Source: Autumnicola lenta (lineage in GTDB: Bacteria > Bacteroidota > Bacteroidia > Flavobacteriales > Flavobacteriaceae). Taken from it: a stretch of 64,000 nt of DNA. This document shows positions 1 to 8,010 of the stretch, one piece after another (within the stretch, counting starts at the first letter, position 1; each line of letters opens with the position of its first letter). The DNA lies in contig NZ_JAVRHO010000003.1 in the NCBI RefSeq assembly GCF_031846515.1, positions 1-64,000 on the forward strand, given 5' to 3'. A model generated the notes under the pieces. It did no database searches. It saw only the letters and a list, made by a program, of their open reading frames with translations, and had not been told where the DNA came from. Position numbers and translations under genes: made by a program.

Positions 1-831
1 GATCTTTGCAAAATCTCTTGGGTTAGAAGCTATACAGCAATAGGCTTTTTCCATTCCGCTCTCACGGCTATCAAGCTGCCATAAAGCATCTTCCTGCATT
101 CCCATGGGCTTCCAGAAGCTTTTACTAAGATATTCTGAAAGTGGAATTCCTGTAGCTTTTTCTAATACCATACCCAGTAAAATGGTATTACCGCTAAGGT
201 ATTCAAATTCCTGCCCCGGTTTCTCTGTCACCTCAAGGTCCAGAATAAGTTCCTGAATATCGTCGCCAAAGTAAGCTTCAGCGGTCATTCCAAAAGGGTT
301 GTAATAATTTTCATTCCAGTTTAATCCCGAAGCCATAGATGCCAGGTCTCCTACTTTTAAGCTTTGATCAAACTGCGGAAAAAAATCTGCCACAGGTTGT
401 TCTAGACTTTCAATATGTTCTTCCTGAATTGCTTTTCCCAGTAGTGCCGAAACAATACTTTTAGCCATAGAAAATGAATTGGTTTTAGAGGCAGGGCCGT
501 AATCCTGATAGTACTTTTCAAACCAGATACTGTCATTTTTGATAATTAGAAACGCCGCTGTTCCCAGTTCTGCATTTAACTCCTCCAATTGTTCAGTGGC
601 TTTTACTTCATTATAATTACCATGTTCGGGCCAGGGCTGAGATTGTTCCGAAGCTGGAATTCTTCTGTTTGCAAATTCAGTATAATCATCAATATAAGCA
701 GTTGTGTGCCCCTGAAGGTAGGTTACCTGAATACCCCGGAGTAAATAGGTATATCCCAAAAGATAGAGTAGCAGTACTGCAATAAGAACAAATGCACCAA
801 TAAAACTTACAATTTTCAGTATTTTATTCAT
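1..831 (-). CDS. Class C beta-lactamase-family serine hydrolase, partial (C-terminus off the window)
   Basis: The first 277 residues of a membrane-anchored serine hydrolase of the beta-lactamase/penicillin-binding family read from the ATG at 829-831. An N-terminal hydrophobic segment (about residues 5-28) should anchor it with the enzyme domain outside the cytoplasm. The SxxK nucleophile motif SMAK is at residues 121-124, and a YxSGN motif (EYLSGN) follows about 100 residues later, as in esterase/AmpC-like enzymes. The substrate cannot be read from sequence; such proteins include esterases, peptidases and D-amino-acid amidases, so a resistance role should not be assumed. The reading frame is open to base 1, so the gene continues off the left edge. 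It ends upstream next to an alkyltransferase gene on the same strand. Confidence 0.85.
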   Translation of the reverse strand, partial: MNKILKIVSFIGAFVLIAVLLLYLLGYTYLLRGIQVTYLQGHTTAYIDDYTEFANRRIPASEQSQPWPEHGNYNEVKATEQLEELNAELGTAAFLIIKNDSIWFEKYYQDYGPASKTNSFSMAKSIVSALLGKAIQEEHIESLEQPVADFFPQFDQSLKVGDLASMASGLNWNENYYNPFGMTAEAYFGDDIQELILDLEVTEKPGQEFEYLSGNTILLGMVLEKATGIPLSEYLSKSFWKPMGMQEDALWQLDSRESGMEKAYCCIASNPRDFAKI

Positions 832-841
832 TGCTTATTTT

Positions 842-1333
842 CTAGAACAGGGATTGTTGAAGCGAAGGATTTTCGTGTTCCAGGAGCCATTTTTTGCGAT
901 CTAGGCCTCCTGCATAACCAGTAAGCGAACCATTACTGCCAATAACCCTGTGGCAGGGAATAATAATCCATAACGGGTTTTTTCCGTTTGCAGCAGCTAC
1001 TGCTCTAATTGCCTTTACATCTCCAATTTTTCTGGATAATTCGAGGTAAGAAATGGTTTTCCCAAAAGGAATTTTAAGTAAAGCCGTCCATACTTTCTTC
1101 TGAAAAGTTGTGCCGGTAGGATTTAGCTTTAGATTAAACGCTTTGAGATCTCCTTCAAAATAAGTTTTTAATTGTTGTACTGCCGGAAGTAGTAAAGAAG
1201 GTGTTTCTTCTGAAACCTTTTTAGTACTGTCAGTAATTCTTATTTCTGAAATTCCCTCTTCGTCCCCGCTAATCTTTATTATCCCCATCGGAGTCTTCAG
1301 ATGGGCTGTCTCCTTCTTTAACAGTGTCTTCAT
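842..1333 (-). CDS. ogt: Methylated-DNA--protein-cysteine methyltransferase (Ogt/MGMT family)
   Basis: Suicide DNA-repair protein that transfers alkyl groups from O6-alkylguanine to its own cysteine. The active-site motif PCHR is visible with the acceptor at about Cys127, followed by the GSLTGYAGG loop and a typical C-terminal RKKWLLEHE. Length 163 aa is normal for the family. I chose the ATG at 1331-1333 because the usual N-terminal phrase (AHLKTPMGI) follows; a longer open frame to 1426 adds residues unlike the family. This start lies inside the 3' end of the upstream CNNM/CBS gene, giving a 65-bp overlap in a different frame and suggesting co-transcription and coupled translation. Confidence in family is high, in the exact start moderate. 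Confidence 0.9.
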   Translation of the reverse strand: MKTLLKKETAHLKTPMGIIKISGDEEGISEIRITDSTKKVSEETPSLLLPAVQQLKTYFEGDLKAFNLKLNPTGTTFQKKVWTALLKIPFGKTISYLELSRKIGDVKAIRAVAAANGKNPLWIIIPCHRVIGSNGSLTGYAGGLDRKKWLLEHENPSLQQSLF

Positions 1334-2396
1334 TATCCTTACGTTGTATAAGCCCGAGCTTTTTTGCCCGCCGTTCCCAATTTTGCCTGGCGAGTAACTG
1401 CATATCTTCAATATTGTCGCTTTCATCCATTATTTCCAGCCCTAAAAGGGTTTCGATAATATCCTCCATCGTTACCAGCCCCACCGTATTTCCATATTCA
1501 TCTACTACTATAGACATGTGGGTCCTTTGCTGCACATAAATTTCAAAGAGTTCGGGTATGGGGGTGCTGGCGTTGGTTACAGAAATGTCACGCTTTAAAC
1601 TCTTCAGAGGCTCACTACCTCTTTCCTCAATCATTTCTTCCAGCACTTCATCCTTGAGGATAAATCCGGTGATATTATTTACTTTTTTACTATAAATTGG
1701 AATTCGTGAAAATCTTAGATTTTTGTGACTACGGTGGAATTCTTCAATAGTTGTTGTTTCATCTTCAGTAACTGCTACAGAAAATGGCGTCATTACATCT
1801 TTTGCTTCAACCGACTTAAAAACCAGTAAATTTTTAATTACCGTGGTTTCGCTTTCCTTCAGCATTCCCTCTTCTTCTGCAGCATCTGTAATGGCTATAA
1901 ATTCTTCCGGGCTCATCGTGCTTACGTGAGCTGACTTTCCTATTAACTTAGTAAAAAGCATCATCAACCATAAAATCCCTGTATAACGAAGTGGGAAAAT
2001 CATGATTTTTAAGGTTTTTGCAGTAAAGTTCCCTAAAGATTGCCAGTAGGTTGCTCCAATTGTTTTCGGAATAATTTCTGAAATAATTAAAATAGCCATA
2101 GTCATAACAGCAGAAACTATCCCTACCGCATTTCCGCCATCACCAAAAGCTTTTTCGGCCTGGACACCCACTAAAATCGCACCTACGGTATGAGCAATCG
2201 TATTAACCGTAAGAATAGCAATTAAAGGTTGATCAATATTTTGTTTAAAATTTTGCAGTGTTTTAGCATACTGTTTCCCATCCTTAGACTTAACGCGTAT
2301 GTAGGTAGGCGTAATACTTAACAAGACTGATTCCAACAGAGAACAGAGAAATGAGAAAAAGATTGAAAGAACAGCATAAAGAATAAGTAATCCCAT
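1269..2396 (-). CDS. CNNM-domain (DUF21) plus CBS-pair membrane protein, hemolysin/CorC-like family
   Basis: 375-residue membrane protein with the CNNM/DUF21 layout: several membrane segments in the first ~155 residues, including a SEIIPK motif near residue 107, then a pair of CBS domains (about residues 195-320, with the MTP motif near 201 and VVDEYGNTVGLVT near 300). Family members are linked to Mg2+ or other cation transport. The C-terminal CorC transporter-associated domain of longer relatives is absent; the tail is short, acidic and low-complexity. The related gliding gene gldE normally sits beside gldD, which is not seen here, so I do not call it gldE. It overlaps the start of the alkyltransferase downstream. 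Confidence 0.85.
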   Translation of the reverse strand: MGLLILYAVLSIFFSFLCSLLESVLLSITPTYIRVKSKDGKQYAKTLQNFKQNIDQPLIAILTVNTIAHTVGAILVGVQAEKAFGDGGNAVGIVSAVMTMAILIISEIIPKTIGATYWQSLGNFTAKTLKIMIFPLRYTGILWLMMLFTKLIGKSAHVSTMSPEEFIAITDAAEEEGMLKESETTVIKNLLVFKSVEAKDVMTPFSVAVTEDETTTIEEFHRSHKNLRFSRIPIYSKKVNNITGFILKDEVLEEMIEERGSEPLKSLKRDISVTNASTPIPELFEIYVQQRTHMSIVVDEYGNTVGLVTMEDIIETLLGLEIMDESDNIEDMQLLARQNWERRAKKLGLIQRKDNEDTVKEGDSPSEDSDGDNKD

Positions 2397-2481
2397 TGGT
2401 TTCCCGGTTGTTTTTAAGGTCCTAAGTTACCATTTCTTAGCACAACATGAAATAAAGAAATCCTAAAACCATCTAAAAGCA

Positions 2482-2513
2482 AAGGCTGTTAATTCGTAGG
2501 AGTTAACAGCCTT
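2482..2513 (-). terminator. Rho-independent terminator candidate of the 163-aa membrane protein gene
   Basis: A perfect 11-bp inverted repeat (AAGGCTGTTAA / TTAACAGCCTT) with a 10-nt loop sits just after the stop at 2536. Read on the minus strand it is followed by a T-rich stretch (TGCTTTTAG). It isolates the gene from the CNNM gene further along. Confidence 0.75.
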
Positions 2514-2535
2514 ATCTAATACCAAAAAAAGATTC

Positions 2536-3027
2536 TTATGCTGAAAGACTTGTTTTTATAAGCTTTTCCCATTTAAGTGCAGTCGTAAGTCGGCTACCTA
2601 CGTCTTCACTATCCCTGCCATCTTCATCATAGAAAAGGATTTGGGAAGTCTTTTTTTCCACTCCATGAGCTTCCATAAGTTCAATACTTACCTGCATAAT
2701 CTTCTCACGATCTTTAAAGCTTGATGGGTTTGGAATCACTTTCTTTAAAATCCTGCTGTCGCTTATCTTTACCAGATCAACTATAGTGGTCTTACATTCA
2801 TTGTCAGGTTCTATCGCCACAAGTTTTTTCTCACGGGTATCAAGCCCTAAAAGGAGTGAGTTGGAAATTTCGGTATGGTCAAACTTTAAATTATGACGTG
2901 CTCCTTCTTCATTTAGAATCCTTATTTGCTTTTTGTCTTTTAAAGATTGCAGGTATATTACATAAAGAATTGGCCCTGCAAAGAGGAGTAGCAGAATACT
3001 GCCGATAATAATTGATGTTGTATCCAT
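2536..3027 (-). CDS. Conserved-looking protein of unknown function with one N-terminal membrane segment
   Basis: 163 aa. Residues about 5-27 are a hydrophobic helix (SIIIGSILLLLFAGPILYVI), so the protein is probably anchored with a soluble, charged C-terminal domain. No catalytic motif is recognised. The soluble part ends in a stretch rich in acidic residues and an amphipathic helix (LTTALKWEKLIKT). It is a single-gene unit: a terminator follows it, and an unrelated short gene lies 177 bp upstream. The role is unknown. Confidence 0.65.
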   Translation of the reverse strand: MDTTSIIIGSILLLLFAGPILYVIYLQSLKDKKQIRILNEEGARHNLKFDHTEISNSLLLGLDTREKKLVAIEPDNECKTTIVDLVKISDSRILKKVIPNPSSFKDREKIMQVSIELMEAHGVEKKTSQILFYDEDGRDSEDVGSRLTTALKWEKLIKTSLSA

Positions 3028-3204
3028 TGTTGTATTTTTTAGTGAATTTGTAAGGCATCAGAAAATCTGACAACCTTAAACTGAATTTATCGGGATTCTC
3101 TTTCTTGTTGCATGAGAACCTGAAATATTCAGAATTATTAAATGAATTTTTTGAACTCTTTTGCTGTTACTAAGCATTAGAGGCGATTTTAGAAATTCAT
3201 TAAA

Positions 3205-3564
3205 TCACCAAAAAACGTGGAATGGAAAGATTTGATGCTTGAGTAAACTTTTAATATCCTGAAGGTAGATCCAGGATTTATATTCTTCGGAATTTTTGAA
3301 GGACGAAAACCTGAATGATCTGGATTTCGAAAACAAGCCCAAATCCACAGGAGAATCACGGACAACTTCAGAAATGATTTCAGCAGAAAACTCCTGGAAG
3401 AATAGTAAACCTTTACCGTGATCTGCCTGAAAATTCTGTCTACTTCCGAAATTCAAATCAACCTCTTTTGGAGCTGAGGTATTTGCAATAGCCGGAGTGC
3501 TGAAACTGCTGTAAAGCACAATCAGTAAAAATGAAAGGACGCTATTTAACTTGCTGAATTTCAC
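3205..3564 (-). CDS. Small secreted protein of unknown function
   Basis: 119 aa with a classical signal peptide: lysines at the N-terminus, a hydrophobic core (VLSFLLIVLYSSF) and a likely Ala-x-Ala cleavage near residue 28. The mature part is short, with no recognised domain or cysteines, and rich in Ser, Phe and Lys. It lies between two terminator-like regions with no operon partner. The signal peptide supports a real gene; the function is unknown. Confidence 0.5.
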   Translation of the reverse strand: MKFSKLNSVLSFLLIVLYSSFSTPAIANTSAPKEVDLNFGSRQNFQADHGKGLLFFQEFSAEIISEVVRDSPVDLGLFSKSRSFRFSSFKNSEEYKSWIYLQDIKSLLKHQIFPFHVFW

Positions 3565-3704
3565 GATTCAAATGTACATAGAAAGAGAATTCGTTGTTAA
3601 ACTTTAACCTAAATTATTTTTGGCCTTTGCCTTCCTGAAGGGGGCTGCAGAAAGTATTAAAAGAGACGTATTTCCTGTTCATGTTCCCAGCAAATTTGAG
3701 CTAT

Positions 3705-3733
3705 GAAAAAAACCCTGCAAAAATAATGCAGGA
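3705..3733 (-). terminator. Terminator of the heme operon
   Basis: Downstream of the hemB stop, the minus strand reads CCTGCA, an 8-nt loop, TGCAGG and then GTTTTTTT. The short GC-containing stem followed by seven Ts is a textbook intrinsic terminator closing the hemA-to-hemB operon. Confidence 0.85.
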
Positions 3734-3762
3734 TCTGTTTTTCCAATTTTCGATGTTTTTAA

Positions 3763-4746
3763 TCAGAAAATAAGTTTTACAGCATCTTTGGCAAAATAAC
3801 TGGCGATTAAAGTTGCCCCGGCACGTTTTATGGCTGTGAGCTGTTCCAGTACCACAGCATCATGTTCCAGCCACCCCCTTTCTGCGGCAGCTTTTATCAT
3901 GGCATATTCGCCGCTAACCTGGTACACTGCAACGGGAACATTTACAGCATTCTTTATATCGCGTACAATATCAAGATAACAAAGGCCGGGTTTTACCATA
4001 ACGATATCGGCTCCTTCCTGGATGTCCATAAGCGTTTCCTTAATCGCTTCGTCCCGGTTTGCAGGATCCATCTGATAGGTTTTTTTATCCTTCGGAATAT
4101 CTTTGGCGTCTACAGGAGCAGAATCCAGTGCATCCCGAAAAGGCCCGTAAAAGGCAGAAGCAAATTTTGCGCTGTAACTCATAATTCCGGTGTCGTGGAA
4201 ACCTTCATCTTCCAACAAACTGCGCATTTCAAAGATACGCCCATCCATCATATCACTGGGAGCGACAAAATCTGCTCCTGCTTTGGCGTGAGATAAAGAC
4301 ATTTCGGCTAAAACAGCGGCAGAATCATCGTTTAGGATTTTACCATCGGCAACAATCCCATCGTGTCCAAAAGAAGAGTATGGATCCAGCGCAACATCGG
4401 TCATCACCAGCATTTCGGGCACTGCGTTTTTTACAGTTTTCACTGCTCTTTGCATAAGTCCGTCAGGATTTAAAGCTTCGGTACCTGCATTGTCCTTCAA
4501 CTTTTCAGGAACTTTTACAAAAAGCAAGACAGATTTTAATCCCAGGTTCCACAATTCCTTAACCTCCTTTTCCAGCAAATCCAGGCTGTATCGGTAATAA
4601 TTGGGCATAGAGGCAATTTCTTCCTTCACATTTTTTCCTTCCACCACAAAAAGCGGAACAAGAAAATCATTCGGTGTTATTGCAATCTCCCTTACCAGGC
4701 TTCTAATGGCTTCTCCTGTTCTTAATCTTCTATTTCGTATTAGCAT
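3763..4746 (-). CDS. hemB: Porphobilinogen synthase (delta-aminolevulinic acid dehydratase)
   Basis: Condenses two 5-aminolevulinate molecules into porphobilinogen in the cytoplasm. The 327-aa length is standard. The Schiff-base lysine lies in MVKPGLCYLDI (Lys252), with the second active-site lysine in YSAKFAS (Lys194). The metal region around residues 117-130 (DVALDPYSSFGHDG) has aspartates where zinc enzymes carry a three-cysteine cluster, which points to the Mg2+-type enzyme. It is the last gene of the heme operon, 77 bp after hemF and just before a terminator. Curiously the order places step 2 of the pathway last. Confidence 0.97.
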   Translation of the reverse strand: MLIRNRRLRTGEAIRSLVREIAITPNDFLVPLFVVEGKNVKEEIASMPNYYRYSLDLLEKEVKELWNLGLKSVLLFVKVPEKLKDNAGTEALNPDGLMQRAVKTVKNAVPEMLVMTDVALDPYSSFGHDGIVADGKILNDDSAAVLAEMSLSHAKAGADFVAPSDMMDGRIFEMRSLLEDEGFHDTGIMSYSAKFASAFYGPFRDALDSAPVDAKDIPKDKKTYQMDPANRDEAIKETLMDIQEGADIVMVKPGLCYLDIVRDIKNAVNVPVAVYQVSGEYAMIKAAAERGWLEHDAVVLEQLTAIKRAGATLIASYFAKDAVKLIF

Positions 4747-4823
4747 GGTTCTAAGTTCTAATTTTTAAAGCTATATTATTCATTAAGAACGATAGACTCT
4801 CTACCGTCTAACGTCTATTTTCG

Positions 4824-5726
4824 CTACACCCAATTTACAGGTTTCTTTAACACCTCAAGTAATTTCTCTTCTTCGCTTCCCGGCTCGGGATGATGGTCGT
4901 AAACCCACTGTACATGCGGAGGCAGGCTCATTAAAATACTCTCTATCCTGCCGTTGGTTTTTAGTCCGAAAAGAGTGCCTTTGTCGTGCACCAGGTTAAA
5001 CTCCACATAGCGGCCTCTACGTATTTCTTGCCAGTTGCGTTGCGCTTCAGAATAAGGCAAATCCTTCCTTTTTTCTACTACCGGAACATAAGCCTGAAGG
5101 AAACTATTGCCAACTTCAGTTACAAAATTATACCAATCTTCTATGCTCATTTCTTCGGAAGCTTTGCAGTAATCGAAAAACAAACCTCCGATTCCCCGTG
5201 CCTCGTCGCGGTGGGAATTCCAGAAATATTCATCGCACTTCTTCTTGTATTCAGCATAAAACTCAGGATTAGATTTGTCGCAGGCATTTTTACAAACCTG
5301 ATGAAAATGCACTGCGTCTTCTTCAAAAAGGTAATACGGAGTCAGATCCTGGCCGCCACCAAACCATTGGTCAATGGTATTTCCTTCTTTGTCATACATT
5401 TCAAAATAACGCCAGTTGGCGTGAACAGTAGGCACCATAGGATTTTTTGGATGTAGCACGAGACTAAGTCCGCAGGCAAAAAAATCGACTTCTCCAACTT
5501 TAAAGTATTTTTGCATAGCCGGAGCAAGAGGGCCGTGAACTGCAGAAATATTTACACCGCCTTTTTCAAAAACAGCTCCGTTTTCTATCACCCGTGTTCT
5601 TCCGCCGCCGCCTTCAATGCGTTCCCAGAGATCCTCCTGAAATTTGGCTTTTCCATCAATTTCCTCGAGTTTGCAAGTAATGGTATCCTGTAGATTTTCT
5701 ATGTATTTATAAAACTTCTCCTTCAT
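4824..5726 (-). CDS. hemF: Oxygen-dependent coproporphyrinogen III oxidase
   Basis: Oxidatively decarboxylates coproporphyrinogen III to protoporphyrinogen IX using O2. The 300 aa match HemF end to end: the N-terminal GGGGRTRV phrase, HANWRYFE, WFGGGQDLTPYY and the C-terminal SILMSLPP followed by WVYDH. Its presence implies that the host makes heme under aerobic conditions; no oxygen-independent HemN is in the window. It is co-directional with the DUF6973-like gene (54-bp gap) and hemB (77-bp gap). Confidence 0.97.
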   Translation of the reverse strand: MKEKFYKYIENLQDTITCKLEEIDGKAKFQEDLWERIEGGGGRTRVIENGAVFEKGGVNISAVHGPLAPAMQKYFKVGEVDFFACGLSLVLHPKNPMVPTVHANWRYFEMYDKEGNTIDQWFGGGQDLTPYYLFEEDAVHFHQVCKNACDKSNPEFYAEYKKKCDEYFWNSHRDEARGIGGLFFDYCKASEEMSIEDWYNFVTEVGNSFLQAYVPVVEKRKDLPYSEAQRNWQEIRRGRYVEFNLVHDKGTLFGLKTNGRIESILMSLPPHVQWVYDHHPEPGSEEEKLLEVLKKPVNWV

Positions 5727-5780
5727 AATTAATTTCTATGTCTGTGTCAAAAATGTCTCGACTTTGCTCGACATCAGATG

Positions 5781-6278
5781 TCATTTCTTAATGGTAATTT
5801 CTATAAAAACTAATTTATTTTTTGCTTTCTGTAGTTCTTCAGGTTTTTCAATTTGTCTTGCCGTATCCATCATTCCCTTCAGAAGGTCGATAATTGCCAT
5901 TTTTGAGCCTGCATATTTTTTGAATAATTTTCGCCCTACTTCATTATTATGGAGATCCATTTCCCTCTCCAGCTCTTCATTTGGAGAGAGTTTTTCATGC
6001 AAATCGGTCACTTTTTTACTCCAAAACCTGCTTTTTTCAGAAGAACCGGAGATTTTATAGCAATTTTCGCTTATCAGGTAGTTCCAGAGAGCGTGTCTGA
6101 ACGCATTGGCCTTTCCGTTTTTATGATGTCGTTCTCCAAAAAGGCCATTGCAGGTTTTTAAGGTTTCTTTTGTGGCTTTGTAAGTGGCAAAGGCAAATCG
6201 TGGATTGGAAACAGACAATCTGACCAGCAGCCAAACTCCCCGGAAATCCATTTTCCGAAGCCTTGCCGAAATTGCCAT
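5781..6278 (-). CDS. DUF6973-like protein of unknown function embedded in the heme operon
   Basis: 165 aa, no signal peptide or clear membrane helix. Two conserved-looking motifs stand out: KANAFRHALWNYLI near residues 56-69 and DLHNNEVGRKLF near 107-118. Their His, Asn and Asp residues resemble the DUF6973 family, which I recall only as a domain of unknown function in Bacteroidota. It starts 3 bp after hemE ends and precedes hemF, so it is almost certainly co-transcribed with heme genes. A heme-pathway role is a guess from position only. The gene contains a copy of the GTCGAWAATTGSCATTTT repeat at 5886-5907, in frame as KMAIIDL. Confidence 0.8.
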   Translation of the reverse strand: MAISARLRKMDFRGVWLLVRLSVSNPRFAFATYKATKETLKTCNGLFGERHHKNGKANAFRHALWNYLISENCYKISGSSEKSRFWSKKVTDLHEKLSPNEELEREMDLHNNEVGRKLFKKYAGSKMAIIDLLKGMMDTARQIEKPEELQKAKNKLVFIEITIKK

Positions 6279-6281
6279 TTT

Positions 6282-7307
6282 TTAACCTCTATATTCCTTA
6301 ACAGCATCTACGAATGCCCTTGCGTTTTCTACCGGAATATCGGGTAAAATTCCGTGGCCCAGATTCGCGATGTAAGCATCTTTCCCAAACTCATTAATCA
6401 TCTGGTTCACCATTTTTTTAATTTCTGAAGGTGGTGAATAAAGTCTTGCAGGATCAAAATTCCCCTGAAGCGTGATTTTCCCTCCACTCAAATAACGTGC
6501 ATTCCGGGCATTACAGGTCCAGTCTACTCCCAGCGCCGCAGCACCAGATTCAGACATTTCCTTTAAAGCAAACCAGCAGCCTTTTCCGTAAGCGATCACA
6601 GGTACCTCATCTTTTAGCGCATCAATAATCTGCTGCATATATTGCCAGGAAAAGGTTTGATAATCTACAGGAGAAAGCATCCCTCCCCACGAATCAAAAA
6701 GCTGAACAGCGTCTACGCCGGCCGCAACTTTGGCTTTTAGATATGCAATTGTTGTATCGGTAATTTTCTGAAGCAGAATATGAGCAGCTTCAGGATTTGA
6801 GAAACAGAATTTTTTAGCGAGGTCAAAATTCTTTGAGCCCTGTCCCTGCACGGTATAACACAGGATCGTCCATGGCGAACCGGCAAATCCGATTAAGGGA
6901 ACTTCATCATTAAGTTCCTGTTTAGTCATTTTAATAGCATCAAAAACATACTGAAGTTCTTCATGAACATCGGGAACATTAACCTGGTTTACACCTTCTG
7001 TAGTTCTTACAGGATTGGGCAGCCAGGGCCCAACTCCCGGCTTCATTTCCACCTCAATATTCATCGCCTGCGGAATTACAAGAATGTCGCTAAACAGGAT
7101 GGCGGCATCGGGACCAACCTGCCTGATGGGCATTACGGTAATTTCGGTGGCAAGTTCGGGAGTGCGGCAACGTGTAAAGAAGTCGTACTTTTCTTTTAGT
7201 TTCATAAAGTCTGGCAAATACCTTCCTGCCTGGCGCATCATCCAAACCGGTGGCCGCTCTACAGTCTCGCCTCTTAATGCTTTTAGTAATAAATCGTTTT
7301 TGATCAT
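6282..7307 (-). CDS. hemE: Uroporphyrinogen III decarboxylase
   Basis: Removes four acetate carboxyls from uroporphyrinogen III to give coproporphyrinogen III. 341 aa from the ATG at 7305-7307; the family signature PPVWMMRQAGRYLP is near residue 20 and the second signature (FAGSPWTIL) near residue 145. A start 24 bp upstream is possible but adds residues inside the palindrome-rich spacer. It follows hemD after a 52-bp gap filled by a perfect palindrome. Confidence 0.97.
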   Translation of the reverse strand: MIKNDLLLKALRGETVERPPVWMMRQAGRYLPDFMKLKEKYDFFTRCRTPELATEITVMPIRQVGPDAAILFSDILVIPQAMNIEVEMKPGVGPWLPNPVRTTEGVNQVNVPDVHEELQYVFDAIKMTKQELNDEVPLIGFAGSPWTILCYTVQGQGSKNFDLAKKFCFSNPEAAHILLQKITDTTIAYLKAKVAAGVDAVQLFDSWGGMLSPVDYQTFSWQYMQQIIDALKDEVPVIAYGKGCWFALKEMSESGAAALGVDWTCNARNARYLSGGKITLQGNFDPARLYSPPSEIKKMVNQMINEFGKDAYIANLGHGILPDIPVENARAFVDAVKEYRG

Positions 7308-7322
7308 GTTGTTATTTTTCGC

Positions 7323-7355
7323 AGACCTCACAGGTTTTAAAAACCTGTGAGGTCT
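7323..7355. repeat. 33-bp palindromic repeat between hemD and hemE
   Basis: AGACCTCACAGGTTTT, one central A, then its exact reverse complement. The 16-bp arms are perfect. Two relatives occur at 33671-33699 and, degraded, at 20041-20071. Lying inside an operon, it would form a strong RNA hairpin between hemD and hemE without an obvious T-run. Confidence 0.85.
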
Positions 7356-7359
7356 TATT

Positions 7360-8007
7360 TTATCGGCTTTTTAAATTTTTTACCGCCTGTACAATCACGT
7401 TTTCTATACTCGGTTTTGTAGCGGTAACTATATTTTCGGTATGTTTTTTTGCTTCGGAAGCTGTTGTTTTTCCAATACAAAATACAATGGAATCCTTCAA
7501 CTGATTTTCTTTTGTAAAACTCTGCACCGCACTCGGACTAAAAAATAAAATTCCGTCGAATTCCTGCTGAAAATGTTGAAAATTAAGCCTTGTCTTATAA
7601 ACTTCAATTTCTTCAAAAGCAATATGGTTCTCTTTTAAAACTGAAGGAATCTCCTCCCTACGTTTATTTCCGCAGAAAAAGCTAAAGCTTTGATCGCTGT
7701 ATTTATTAAGGACGATATTTGCCAAATTTCGACCATAATCTGCAACTTCAACTATTTTGTAATTATGATTTTTAAGAACTTCGGAAGTTTTCTCACCCAC
7801 GCAGAAGCATTTTTGGATCGAAATATTATTTTTGATGACCGCTTTGGCAGTATTTTTACTGGTAATGATGGCATTTTCAACTGAAATAGCTTTAAAATCG
7901 ACAAAATCGATCTGAATAGCGTCATATTCCACAAATCTAAGTCCGGAATTTAAAACAAGTTGTTTTTGGGCAGTAGAAAGCTTTTTTGTGGAAAGGAGCG
8001 TTGGCAT
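7360..8007 (-). CDS. hemD: Uroporphyrinogen-III synthase
   Basis: Cyclises hydroxymethylbilane to uroporphyrinogen III with inversion of ring D. 215 aa of the usual two-lobe alpha/beta type, a poorly conserved family. Supporting phrases are CFCVGEKTSEVL in the first half and GILFFSPSAVQSF followed by IVFCIGKTTASEA in the second. The placement 3 bp after hemC and before hemE makes the call firm despite low family conservation. Confidence 0.93.
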   Translation of the reverse strand: MPTLLSTKKLSTAQKQLVLNSGLRFVEYDAIQIDFVDFKAISVENAIITSKNTAKAVIKNNISIQKCFCVGEKTSEVLKNHNYKIVEVADYGRNLANIVLNKYSDQSFSFFCGNKRREEIPSVLKENHIAFEEIEVYKTRLNFQHFQQEFDGILFFSPSAVQSFTKENQLKDSIVFCIGKTTASEAKKHTENIVTATKPSIENVIVQAVKNLKSR

Positions 8008-8010
8008 TTC

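Noticed and set aside
1..831. Antibiotic-resistance beta-lactamase
   Set aside because: Membrane-anchored serine hydrolases with SxxK are mostly esterases or peptidases; nothing supports drug hydrolysis.
1269..2396. Gliding motility gene gldE
   Set aside because: The CNNM/CBS layout is similar, but there is no gldD or other gld gene nearby and the C-terminal domain is short.
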